The translations under genes were made by a program, and so were the position numbers. Shown one piece after another: positions 35,706-47,039 of a stretch of 64,000 bases of DNA. The DNA lies in assembly GCA_030762175.1 (NCBI GenBank), contig CM060831.1, positions 69,259,001 through 69,323,000 on the forward strand. The letters are read 5' to 3'. This DNA is from Metallyticus violacea. Its lineage: Eukaryota; Arthropoda; Insecta; Mantodea; Metallyticidae. The number at the start of each line of letters is the position of its first letter. Positions within the stretch are counted from its first letter, which is position 1. A model generated the notes under the pieces. That model did no database searches. It was not told where the DNA came from and worked only from the letters and a program-made list of their open reading frames with translations.

Positions 35706-37207
35706 GCACATTTGCGCCATTCATTTCATTTGATTCCTGATCAACCCTTACACTATTCATTTCCATAATCTACAGAGGTCGCACTCAAAATGACAACAAA
35801 TAAAATATTAAAAATAAGCTAAACCGCGACGAAATTTTCAATTTGGTTCCTGGCTGCTTTTCTGTTGAAGTTATCTGATGATTTTTCTGGTACAGCTATT
35901 AAATATTGTAGAAGCATAAGCTTATTTTAAACTACTTAATTATCTTAAAATATCAACTGATTAAGGAAAAGAAATCCACATATATACAACTAAATTTCAC
36001 AGTAGGATATCTTTCAGAACTGAACTTTTTTATCTCTTCTGTAACTCTAAATTGCTAGTTTGAAATATGTGCAATTATTATTAAAAATATCGTGTTCTTC
36101 TTTGCAAAAGAACTGAAATACTTTGTGTCTTGTAATTAGAATTTTACAAAGATGTGTCTAAATCAATTAGCTACCTGTTTTAAAGTTTTTAAAGGAAGTG
36201 TTTAGAAGCAAATATTACAAAGTAAACTAAACTTGCTATATAGATCGTAGCAATGAATTACTTAATTCATTCCAAAAATAATCTTTATTTTTCCTGAACG
36301 TTTCGAGGTCAAGATTCATTCACACATTTACTTCGCCCTTTGAAACACAAAAATCAGTATTTCTATATTTGAGTGCGATTTATAATAGTTTAGGTCGTGA
36401 TGATGATGATGTTATTTTTCTTTACACCCAGAGCGGTGCCGCCCGTCTCACAATCACGTCCTGGTTTCGCTTTGGTCTCATAGCAAACTTTACAGAACTT
36501 TGTACAATCGATTAGTTGCTCAGATAAAGAAGAAAAAGAAAGAAAAATAAAGAAAGAGGAAGAATGATAAAAAGAAAGGAAAAAATAGTAAATATACAAA
36601 AAAGAGAAAGAAAGAAAAAGATACAAAGAAATACAAGCAGAGAAAGATACAGGAAATGAAGAAAAGACACAGTAAAGAAGAAAGAAAGTTAGAAAGGGAA
36701 ATGGAGAAAGAAAAGATAAACAAATGGAAAAGAATAATGAACAAAGATAAGCGACTTATAGAACCCTCTCCAAGAGGGAAAAAAACACTTATATAAAGAG
36801 CTTTCTGTGTACAAAAGAGACACAAATATAAAATAAAATTGCCTTTTTAGAATTCGCAAGCGGAAGGCTAAAGGAAATCTAATGGAAAACTTGCACCTAT
36901 AAATTGTTTAATTCGTTTATCACCAGAGAAGTACATACTTTGAACCAATACATTCAGTTTCTACTGCTTCTCATTATGTTGTCGTCCTCTCACATTTCTT
37001 ATATAAAGCACAGTGGGGGTTTTTGAGTTAAGGGCCGGTAGAGCGCGGCTGCGTACTCAGAGAGGTCAGCGATCAAGGCCGTACACTGCATATACAGAGA
37101 CTAGCTTGTAGTTAGTTTCAGGAAGTGCTTATGTGTTCGTATGTTACTCGGCGCTTTCAATGTACATAAACAGTGTGCTAATTATTCTTCGTTATCTATG
37201 CCATTAT
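35706..37207. other. no gene; purine-rich tract
   Basis: 36520-36780 is an imperfect GAAA/AGAA-rich tract that gives a Phe/Leu-rich open frame on the minus strand. A short GC-richer piece at 37035-37090 is unassigned. Confidence 0.5.
36520..36780. repeat. purine-rich (GAAA)-type low-complexity tract
   Basis: Almost entirely A and G on the + strand for about 260 bases, with no fixed period. Confidence 0.85.
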
Positions 37208-37489
37208 GTCGATCTTGGTGGTTTAGTGATACCCATCTTGCATTGCACACCCAAGGTCGCGGGTGCAAACCTGGTCAGGATCAATGGATTTTTTGAGGAC
37301 ATTAAAAATTTAAGTATGACTTCCTTCGGTAGGCAAGTAAAACAATTGATTCTGTGTCGTAGATTTGTGGCACGTAAAATAACCTCAAACCTGAATGAAG
37401 TTAGCAAAATTAATCGGCCGTTTCATGCCCTGAATTGAATCGGGCGCTAATGACAAAAAAATTCTGAAATAAACCAAATAAATAAATGG
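37208..37489 (+). mobile_element. SINE family B copy
   Basis: Head gtcgatcttggtggtttagt, B box GGGTGCAAACCTGGTCAGG, diverged body (ttccttcggtaggcaagtaa, ggcacgtaaaataacctc) and ccaaataaataaatgg tail. Confidence 0.85.
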
Positions 37490-38032
37490 TTAGGCGGTTC
37501 GCAAAAAAAAAATATATATATCCTGGAAATTGCGTTCCAGGTAGAGAAACTGTTCGCCAACTTGTTAAAAATAGTTTCAATTTCAAGAAACGCGTTCCAA
37601 ACTGCCGTATTCTTACGTAAGATAAGTTAGACGAAGTAAAGGAATTTCCCATGCAGATGCCGGCAATCCATAACCGATGAGAGGCATCATTTTCAACATA
37701 TCTTATACATAGTATACGCGCGGCGAGTCTAAATGTATTTTTTCGGTCCTGGCGGCTGCACTTTCCCAGCAACTATGGGCGCTCAGACGGCCCGTAACTC
37801 AAATAACCTCACTGTATTTAGAGTACCTGTGCATTACTTATAGGCACTCATGTCATGGAAACGTTGTTAACCGCTTTCGTAGAAAATCAACTGTCTCTCG
37901 AATGTTCTCATTCTTGTGTGTAAAACAACTCATTGTTGTTTCAGATACAAAAACGTGTAATCTGTACAGAATGGAATGGAATACCTGTGACGGCATGAAT
38001 TGTTAAAACGTATTATGTATTAAAAAGACACC
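37490..38032. other. unassigned minus-strand frame
   Basis: A minus-strand frame of 120 codons (37410-37772) is the longest in the window. Its C-terminal 25 or so codons lie in SINE B, so that end is not native. The upstream part (RILCIRYVENDASHRLWIAG, ICMGNSFTSSNL) looks protein-like and may be a transposon remnant, but I cannot name it. Confidence 0.3.
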
Positions 38033-38306
38033 GCCACGGGTGGCCAAGATCGTTAAGACTCGGACTTGTGAGCAGGAGTTCTGGGGTTCGAATTCCACCA
38101 GGAACATCCGCCGTGACTGGGTTTTTTTCCAGGTTTTCCTCAGTCCTCATAACTGGCAAATTCTGGGGAGGTACTTAAACTTAGGCCTGGAACATTTCCT
38201 TCCTTAAGAAATATCCTTTCCCAATTTATCATTTCATTTCATGTATCATCGGTGTTCGCCGCCTGTGGTGCCTCAGTAATAAAAACGGGCGTTAAACACT
38301 ACTAAA
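38033..38306 (+). mobile_element. SINE family A, full length
   Basis: Head gccacgggtggccaagatcg, B box GGGTTCGAATTCC, body and end cgttaaacactactaaaata. One of the two best preserved family A copies. Confidence 0.9.
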
Positions 38307-39284
38307 ATAAAAAAGTTAAAAAGACCCTTTGCTTCAATTTTTGCCTTGTGTTTTGAGATTTAATTAAAACCAAGTCGAGAAATCGAGAGTCTAATATTGG
38401 TACACTACGTTCAAAAATGTTGTTCGAATGGCTGGCAGTGTCACCATAATGTTTAAATAAGGGCATAAAAACAGTTTATTTATTACATGGCAAAAGTGAT
38501 TTAAAACATATTTGATTAATTATTTTCTATAGTAGAGCTGTCACATTTCATTTATTTAAGCGAAAGATCTGAGAATCGTTCTTTTCTCTGTTCTCTGTAG
38601 TGATTAATAAGACGAGATGCAGGAACAGCATTTTGGAGGACGTACTCCTAGCAATACAGACTCGCGTCTGTCTCGTCTTGACACGGAAGGTCGAGTGTAT
38701 ATGTACGTCTGTAACTCAACCTTCCACAATTCGGGTCCATGCGCGCCTTACCTGCAAGACATTGGAGAGGAGCTGAACTGCTCGAATGTGTAAACCGTTG
38801 AAAGGATTTCAGTGAAGTGTTTTAAATCAATGCTTTCGAAACTTCCATATCAATCATTTACTCCTTAGAAATGTTTAGTCACGCTAGTATAAGAAGGCTA
38901 CAGGAAAAGAAGCGGCTCAACAACATTTTAATCATTTTACTAACCTTTCAAGAGAATCATTGTAATAATTTATTTTTTCTGTTTAACTTGCTATTGAATA
39001 CTTTTTATTCTTACTCGTTTTTCAAATAGTAAAGTTGTTGGTATATTTATTATTGCTTATAACTAATAAAACGATGCAAGTAGACACTATACATAATTTT
39101 TACATACTTTGGGGGAAATTATTATCTTTATTAAACTAAAAATGTACTTTAAGAAATAATACTAATACATTGATCCCTTATACTCATAACGTGTGATTCT
39201 AATACACAGTTCGCGGACTTTGACCATGTAGAGAAAAACACTCTTATTAGCAAATTCCCAATGAATGATGCTATTGCGGTTGTA
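38307..39284. other. no confirmed gene; one small unassigned frame
   Basis: Contains a 58-codon ATG frame at 38617-38793 in a GC-richer patch, preceded by an acceptor-like ttctctgtag. It begins MQEQHFGGRTPS and includes a Cys-bearing stretch YVCNSTFHNSGPCAPY. No family recognised. Confidence 0.3.
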
Positions 39285-40170
39285 CCAATAAAAAATTTTT
39301 TTTAAAAAAATCTTCAAATATACATCGATTTACGACGTACCGAAAATGACAATGAAAAAATTCTATATTCATATCAATATATATGCAATATGTCTGCTAA
39401 CGCTCTAGCGGCCGCAATTTTTATTTTTTCTCAACGAATCTCTGCATATAACGGTCAATTAACAAACAATTCATCGATTTCATTAACCAGCATAATTGGA
39501 CCTTTTGGGATGGTGGTTAACCTGAAGCGAAAAATTTAAAAATCGATCTCGCGGCACCAATTTTCTTTTCCGTAACAAATTTGGTATATACCATTTAAAT
39601 AAAATAAGTAAAATATTTTATGAAAATCAGGAAAATCGAACCATTAACAATGCGCGTATACCTGAAAACAAAATTTAAAGAGTGTGGGTTAAAGGGAAAT
39701 TTAAAAGTAGCTCTAGCAGCCGCAATTTTTAATTTTGTAAGGAAACTCGGCAAATGCCATTGAAATAAAATTAAAAATATGTTTTCTGAAAATCACTGAA
39801 ATCAGATTATTAGGATTGGGGGTTTATCTATCTCAAAATTTAAAAATTGCCTTTAATGTCAATATTTGTTTTTTTTTCGCAATGAGACTGTTTACCGTTT
39901 AAATAAAATAAATAGTTCATGAAAATCAGGGAAATCTGGCACTATTGGGGGAGGTGTTTATCTGAAACCAAAAATTTAAAAATCGCTCTAGTGGCCACAA
40001 TATTTGTTTTTTCTCAACAAAATTCGCTATATACAATTTCAATAAATTAAGAAAAATAGTTCCTGAAAATTAGGGAAAACGGACAATTAGGAGTAAAGTA
40101 TATCTAAAAATTTAAAAAAGGCTCTAGCGTTTAATATTCTCTCAATTGTTTCAAAATAAAAGGGCAATTT
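39285..40170 (+). repeat. diverged ~137-bp tandem repeat, array 2
   Basis: About six degenerate units. The anchor gctctagcggccgcaat (and variants) falls at 39402, 39545, 39710, 39849, 39985 and 40121, giving spacings of about 143, 166, 138, 136 and 137. Each unit continues with ttttctcaac, a ccatttaaataaaataa block, gaaaatcagggaaat, attaggagt and cctgaaa-aaaatttaaa. The longer 166-bp unit carries extra gtgggttaaagggaaat, also present in array 1. Confidence 0.85.
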
Positions 40171-40599
40171 AACTGAGCAAATAAAATGTAAACGGTGCTT
40201 ATGTTTTATATTTAACAAAAACATTATCTTGAAGTTCGCGAATATTAATCTAATATGTGTGTAGAATTTTATTTGTATGTAAGAGCGTTTGCATTATATG
40301 CTCTTACCGCAATAAAAGTTGAATTAAAGTTCAGAGTAAATGAAAATCGATGGAACTTTTCGATTGTGTCTCGTTGATTGTGTGTATTTTCTTAGTGCAC
40401 TGTAATTGCTTTTAAATAGAAATATGTTTTTGTTTCATTGACACATATAAACTTTTACTTCTTAAATATACAACTCAAATCTTTATGCTATTTGTCTCTA
40501 TTTTAATGAATGTTAAGATGACCCAATGCCTCAGTTATAAAAATGGCCAAATTTAAAAATGTTTCAAAACACTCGCACAATATAGGTTTATCTGTTTAG

Positions 40600-40653
40600 A
40601 AGAAGAAGAACAAGAACAAGAACAAGAAGAGAAGAACAAGAACAAGAAGAATT
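40600..40653. repeat. (GAA/CAA)n repeat
   Basis: Imperfect run of gaagaa and gaacaa units. Confidence 0.9.
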
Positions 40654-41413
40654 CTAAATATGTGAATTCTCTTTTGTAGTACTTATAGATTGCAAGAATT
40701 CTAATTTTGTTTTGCTTACTTTTAAAATTTTATTTTCAAGCGATTCTGAAGGGGAAAAAAAAAACAGCAAACCCTGTTAAGTAATGTATTATAGTTCAGT
40801 TTTTCTCTTATAGTTATTTTTAATGTTTCCATGCCAATAATGCCACACAGAAATGCCATTAGTTATTTCATTAATTAATTCATTCATTTAATTTGAGTTT
40901 TATATATATTAAAGTTATTCAACTTGCTGAGGAATTTTCGTAGTTTAAGCAGCTTCTACGTGACAATTGTTATATTTGTGTGAAATAGTTGAGAAGTAAT
41001 CCTTTCCCATTTTGAAGGTATGTTTACAGGCATAACAGTTATCAGATTGCAGAGATATATATTTCAATCATCAGTAGGTTAAACTGTTTCAAAATTGCTT
41101 CTTGGCTCCTCTGGCTCTGGTTTAAAGCATTGCCACGGACATTTACACTCATCTCCATTTCTTGTGATTGTAATTTCAGTATTTTATTCCGTGCAGACAT
41201 CATGTTATATGACTTTATTCGTTTTACGTTCCATTAAACGTTTCACTTCCTAAACTCCTTGAACACCAGATAAACACAGCTTCGCAGATTCACACTATAT
41301 TGGCCGAACATACAACCAACAAATACAGTACTACTCCGTGATGCTTGTATACTGGAAGAGCGAAAAACGCAATGAGCACCTTCCTTCAATACAAAATGTT
41401 CATGAGCCATGTA

Positions 41414-41416
<3 letters not shown>

Positions 41417-41450
<34 letters not shown>
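41417..41450. repeat. (CT)n microsatellite
   Basis: About sixteen CT units. Confidence 0.95.
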
Positions 41451-41451
<1 letters not shown>

Positions 41452-42341
41452 TTATCCTTCTCTGAATTGAGTATGTTCACTCACAATGTGAGAAGACAGT
41501 CTTAAAGTGCCACTGAATAACCAACAGCTGATATTATGATGTCATTTAAAAAATGCAAGGAACCCTTCGCCCCCGTGCTCTTCATATGGCTTTACCCCTA
41601 GTTCTTCTTGCACCCAGTTATCTAACTTTGACGGGCTTAGAAAAATAATAAAGATTAATATGTAACTTACGAGATACTTTTTCTGCTTCTGAAGCTCCAA
41701 ATGCTTTCTGTATTTTAGCAAACTTATTTTTCTCTTACTATTAAATATCAAAGAAATTTATTGGAAAATAACAATTGCCATCTATAATATATTCACAAAA
41801 TTTGTTGCTTTTGCATTACTTATATTTGGCATTTGGTGTTTTTGTATGTTATAGTTTGTACTCATAATGTTAATTAAAACAATGTGGGTAATTAAAAATA
41901 ACAGCTTTTAAATTTGCTGATAATCATTAATGCCCCAGCTACTGTGAAAATAGTTTTACATTACCTAGTCAATCTTGCAGGACAAAACGCTTCAAACTTT
42001 TAAATGCTTCTTCTGAAAAAGTGATTCCGAATGAAATCCATAATTTTTGTACTTTACTCTCCAAATACTTAGTCTATACAAAATAATGTATAAAACATTA
42101 TTATTAGCTAATGATTAAACATCATTGCCTACTTGCCTGCAGACAACTTTTATTTTAAAAAATTACATCATTAGAGATATTTGTGAAACTCTAATCTTTT
42201 TTCCAAAGTTAAACGTTACTGTTAGGCTATCACGCAGATGGCTTATTGTTATTTTGATAATTCATTTTGCAACCTGATCGGTAGCAATAAACATTTTAGT
42301 TAACTGATTGCGCTATTTAGAGAATTCCTTAAAAGCAAAAT

Positions 42342-42377
42342 GTCTAAAGGAAAGTAAAATATTACTTTCCTTTAGAC
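42342..42377. repeat. 36-bp near-perfect palindrome
   Basis: gtctaaaggaaagtaa / ttactttcctttagac with four bases between; 16-bp perfect arms. Confidence 0.9.
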
Positions 42378-43653
42378 TCGTATTTATGCTGAAGGAAATT
42401 TGAAGCAAGGTGAATGCTTTCCATGGTGATGGTTTTTACGAGAGTTTCAACTTATTGAATGCTATTGAAAAATTTGGGACAATCGTGAGGTCAATGGCTG
42501 TGGAAAATCTATTGCTGCCACCCTTAATACTTTTATTTGTTTGATGTTAAAAAAAGTTCCACCATAATTTAAAAGTTCGTCTATGCTTAAAGCATTTCAA
42601 ATAAACGTCTGATTGTATTTATATTCAATGTTAAATTGGAAGTTAATTTTTTCATTATAAAGGTCGATTTCTTCAAACTACATTATCTTTAACCCCTTGA
42701 CTTTGGAGAGCTTTTTGGCATGCATTATCTAAAAGTGCGTAAGTCAGCAAAATAAAAAAAATATTTAAGTAGCTCTAACACTACGGCTATTGTTTACCTT
42801 ATTATACTAGGGGAGACTTAACAACTTACAAATGGGGAAATAATATTAAAATGTTTTGTGCAGCATTAGTTTTTTCTACTTCCCGAGATAGGCTTCAGCG
42901 TGCAGTTTTGTGCTTATGTATTTCTCTTGTAGCTAATGAAACGCTGAAGATTGACGAAGAGACGATGAATAAAGGGAGCGGTACAAAAGAGGAGAAAAGC
43001 AATATAAGCTACAACATTATTACCTTAGCCTTAGGCTCCGTGGTGATCAGTTTACACGGTAGCTTGCCTTTGGTATGCAAATGAAGGGAGCTCCTATTAA
43101 TTTAGTGCAGATAGTATTTTATTGCATTTATTATACGCAATAAAGCGTGAAGGTCTAGTGGGTTTAAGTTTAAGAAAAGAGAAGCTGGAAAGTAATACGA
43201 AAAGTTTTTTTTTTTTTTTCTGAAAATAACGTAGAATTGTTTTCGTATACTAAACGCCATAAACCTAGGGATCTTGATCTTGAAATTATTATTTCGTTTT
43301 TTGTTTTGCAAAATTCTTGCATTTTTTTTAAAAAATTATTAAATATACGGTGACATTTAAGTGCACATTTTACACGGAAATTGAGAATGACTAAACGGAA
43401 CTTGAAACAAAAATTGTGATAATAACGATTTTTAAACAACAAATCTTAAATATTATGTAAGCTAAACTTTAATGGTATAGATTTTTGATGTGACCACTAA
43501 GTAATTTTATATAACATGTAAAAGAATATATTAAAATTAAAAAATATCCAATAAAATTACATAGTCCGTAAAAAAAATTACAACAATAAAAAAGAGAAAA
43601 ATCGGTACTCAAAAGATGGGATATTCCAGAATTCTCCTCCAAAGGTAACATAA

Positions 43654-43688
<35 letters not shown>

Positions 43689-43720
43689 TATTATTACTGT
43701 TATTATTATTATTATTATTA

Positions 43721-43754
<34 letters not shown>

Positions 43755-44433
43755 CAATGCATAAAAACAATTATCCAACTTCTTACTTGACTGCCAAGAT
43801 TATATACAAATATTCGCACTATCACATGGTTACAATGTTTTTATACACACACATATGGTATGTGAATGAACTACGCAGCAATCATTTCCGTTATTATAGA
43901 GGGATCTTGGTAAAGCTCATTTAGACAGAGAATATTTGGTCTGCCTGTTTAAATTTCAAAGTTATGACGATAGGTTTCTAAAGGACCAGTACGAAACATT
44001 AATGAAATTTTCTTTCAAAATGATATCACACAATACAGACGATGTTTTTGAGTTGTCTTGGCGTAGTCGTTATGACAACTGGCGTTATGTAAGAGGAGAT
44101 TATTGTTATTGAGTTTTCCTATAATCGAGCGAACCCGTAGCTCCCTCTAGACTAGGCTGCAAGCACTATGAATCAGTTAACTGTTGTTCACAGCCACACT
44201 GTCATATCATTAGATATTTATGTAGCACTAGATACTGAAAAAAGCTGTGAAAATCAGAATTTCCTTGCTTATCAAGCTCTTTGAAGACATTTTAAAGAAA
44301 AACTGTTTATAATTGTAGTAGTCGTTGACTTATCATCATCTAATATCAACTTCTTTATCATCATTCCGTTGAATAAAATATTCAACTATATTGAACTAAA
44401 ATATTTAGAAGCATACATAATCTGTTATATATA
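42378..44433. other. no gene confirmed
   Basis: A 77-codon + frame at 42851-43084 has mixed composition but no recognised domain and no homology I can state. (TTA)n lies at 43655-43753. Otherwise AT-rich. Confidence 0.4.
43655..43753. repeat. (TTA)n microsatellite
   Basis: About 30 TTA units with a few interruptions (actatta, actgtta). Confidence 0.95.
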
Positions 44434-45050
44434 CAGAGTGTCCCAGAATCGCCGTATAATTATTTGAAATACGCAACCCTTATTACGCCATAAAGTTTGG
44501 GTGAATTTAACAACCAAATAGACAGACTAAATTCAGCAGGTCAAAATCACTAATAACAAAATAAAATTACATTTAACATAAGACATCCAAATAATGGAGG
44601 AAATAAACATGTATCAGTAGACTGTTCTGGTGCTCCAGTGGTAAAGTGCCTCATAGACCCAAGGTCCTGGGTACAAATTCGGCCATGTCAATGAATTTCT
44701 TTCTCGGCGTAAAAATCCAAAGTATAGCTTCCTTCGGAAGAAAAGTTGGTCCCATGTAGCATGTAAATAGAATTCAAACCTGAAAGAAGAGACATCTTGG
44801 CAAAAGTTATCGGCCGTTTCACTCCTTGAATTGAATAAGATGCTAATGATCAGATGTTGAAGAGTGTTCTTAAATAAAATTAATCAAATTAATATGTATC
44901 AATAACTGTGCTCAATTGCATATTGGTTTTGTAGTTTATTCTGTAATATATTACAGAAAAAATAAAATAAACTGTACATAACGTCTAATTTTATCTGCTG
45001 CTAAGACCCCTGCAGCATGCAATCAATATTCTGAGTTTTGGGACACCATG
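44434..45050. mobile_element. TIR element (MITE-like, Tc1/mariner type) with nested SINE
   Basis: The left end cagagtgtcccagaatc pairs with the complement of the right end (catggtgtcccaaaactc), and TA flanks both sides. Removing the SINE leaves about 340 bp with no transposase frame, so it is non-autonomous. Ends with gtgtccca are usual for Tc1/IS630-group elements. Confidence 0.65.
44620..44893 (+). mobile_element. SINE family B inside the TIR element
   Basis: Head tctggtgctccagtggtaaa, body gtaaaaatccaaagtatagc, gaaagaagagacatc, tail aaataaaattaatcaa. Flanked by an 11-bp duplication with one difference: atgtatcagta at 44609-44619 and atgtatcaata at 44894-44904. Confidence 0.85.
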
Positions 45051-45869
45051 TATATTAAGCTACAGCCACGCCAGCAGTGCCACTTTTTTGAGTACTTTGT
45101 TTCTCATATTTGAACTCGACTGTTCTTATATTTGTACATTTAACATAACTGTTAATAAACAATTGTTGTGGCATTGTTCCTCACAGCATCAGTTTTCAAT
45201 GTATAGAAAAAAGTATTTTTTATAAATCGCCACTTTTCACATGGGTCCTAAACAATAAAAACTATAAATGTAATAGTTATTTATAATACAAGTTTTTAGG
45301 TGTAATTCTTCTTGGGCGAGATGAAGGTAAGAAGTTAAAAAACCAGTTCGTAAAAAAATAACTCCAAGAATGTATGTCAAACAATTTGTTTTTCTTTGAA
45401 GCACAAATAATACATTAAACAAATATTTCAAGATGGTGAGGGCATAATATCACTATTTCAAGATCATCTAAACCAACAATCATCAAGAGAGCCGTTTATT
45501 TTGTGATTCTTAATTCAGCACCTTTAAGAAATCACAGCCTGTTAGAATAATTAAAAGCGAAGTTATTTCAGAACCTTAAAACTGTGTAAGCAATGAGTAT
45601 TATATACGTAACTAGGTAATAATGCGGGCTCTGAATGTTAATCTGTTACTTATTTGTTTTGTGTGTAATATGTACTTAATGAACTGTGCAGGCAAAATGT
45701 GAATTTCTTAATGAATGAAGTTTCTACGTTGAAAAAGACAATTCTATTTCGGTATATAAACTTGATAACAGTGCGTAATGTAACATAAGCGTTGTTCATA
45801 AGAAACATAGAACAAACCTGGCAACACTGCAAATAGTTGATGGGGCGGCCAAAAGGAGGCAGCATGGCA
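45051..45869. other. no gene recognised
   Basis: AT-rich. Short minus frames at 45237-45431 and 45650-45865 lack motifs. Confidence 0.4.
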
Positions 45870-46506
45870 ACTTGACGTTACAAGGAGGAACAAATGCTCT
45901 GCTGGGAAGAATGAAGAATGTCACTGCTGCTGCGGCTGCTGGGGCATTATGCCGGTGTGAGGAAATAAGTTGGTGTAACAGCTATTAGCTAGATAATAGC
46001 GCTTTAAAATCAACGGCGTAGTAGCTTAGATGGTTGTGACTGCGCTCAACGTGTGGAAGTTTCATATCAGGTTCAAATACTATGGTGTTTTTTTTTTTTT
46101 ATTTTTTTTATTTTTTTTCTGCATGAGTTAAAGGAGATTTGCCACAATTACAACTGATTTACTCCTGAATTAGTTGCGAATTGGAATTAGAGAAGTTCGC
46201 CACTTCTAGGGTTTGCCCGAAGTTAGCCTTAGGTTAGTGTGTATATATATGAATTAGTTGCGAATTGGAATAAGAGCACATTTCCCACAAGGAATCTCCT
46301 GGGTGCCTGAGTGACTGCGGAAGGAGCCGAAGATTAACGCGTAATATGGTGGGAAATGTGCTCTTATGCAATGAAAACAGCTACTCGGGACTGGCCAGCC
46401 CCTAGGAAACCCATTTCTTATTCCCTCACTCAACATAATGCTCCAGCGACATTCCTCGTTCTTCCGAGCAGCAGCACAGTATTTGTTTCTCCTTGTAACG
46501 TCAAGT
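45870..46506. mobile_element. palindromic (foldback-like) element interrupted by a SINE
   Basis: acttgacgttacaaggagg at 45870 is mirrored by ccttgtaacgtcaagt ending at 46506, and the arms match over about 90 bp (gcattatg, gaatgtc, gaagaa blocks). Nearer the centre a 19-bp perfect inverted repeat, ataagagcacatttcccac, lies at 46270-46288 and 46349-46367. The left arm is longer because it contains SINE C at 46013-46280. The central spacer is about 60 bp. Confidence 0.65.
46013..46280 (+). mobile_element. SINE family C copy
   Basis: Head ggcgtagtagcttagatggt, B-box-like CAGGTTCAAATAC, a T-rich stretch, then gagttaaaggagatttgcca and gaattagttgcgaattggaa, shared with 8147-8545. Confidence 0.65.
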
Positions 46507-46724
46507 ATCATGTCACGGCTTGGTATCTATTGTATCAGCACAGAATGTGGTCAGTCTGAGTCAGGTGTCTACCGTGACAGTTGAATCAACAGATCTGTGT
46601 AATGCTTGCTTGTAACCGAGTATAACGGAGTGTAATTCAATCAACGCTCAACGCTACTGCGGCGCCTTACAGAACCTCTGAAGTGCTATCAAAAACTGAC
46701 TGCCTCAAAACAGTTTCTGGATAT

Positions 46725-46865
46725 GTTTATGATCCATGATAACACAAGCCCAAATGTTCAGATCTTCCCTTGCGACTACAATGTGATTGGTCCGTTGAAC
46801 TAAGTCCTGAAGGGTAACCTTTTCACCACTGATCAAGCGGTTCATGATGCTGTGGAAAAGTGATT
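46725..46865 (+). pseudogene. mariner transposase scrap
   Basis: The frame reads HDNTSPNVQIFPCDYNVIGP, then VLKGNLFTTDQAVHDAVEK and, after a stop where Trp is expected, FHQQL. The second and third catalytic Asp regions are only about a dozen residues apart instead of 34, so the segment between them was deleted. It is a different mariner lineage from the copies at 6374 and 56781. Confidence 0.6.
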
Positions 46866-47039
46866 TCACCAGCAACTTTCAGCGTTGAGACAGATACCTC
46901 AAGGTTAGAGGCGAATATCTGTAGTCTCCCTAAAACTGTGTACATTAACCATTACATACAAAGGCGGCAAAAAATGTATACGCACTTTCACAGTAGATAT
47001 CTATTTAATATATTTCAAAGTTGGACCGAAAAACAACAG

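Larger units (their letters stand above)
40171..42341. other. no gene; microsatellites
   Basis: Holds (GAACAA)-type repeats at 40600-40653 and (CT)n at 41417-41450. The 69-codon minus frame at 41542-41751 has no motif. Confidence 0.45.

Noticed and set aside
36390..36825. Phe/Leu-rich membrane-like protein frames on the minus strand
   Set aside because: Caused by the purine-rich tract; no start context or domain, and the apparent transmembrane character is compositional.
43102..43778. Several minus-strand Lys/Asn/Ile-rich frames
   Set aside because: AT-rich and microsatellite-driven; no domain.
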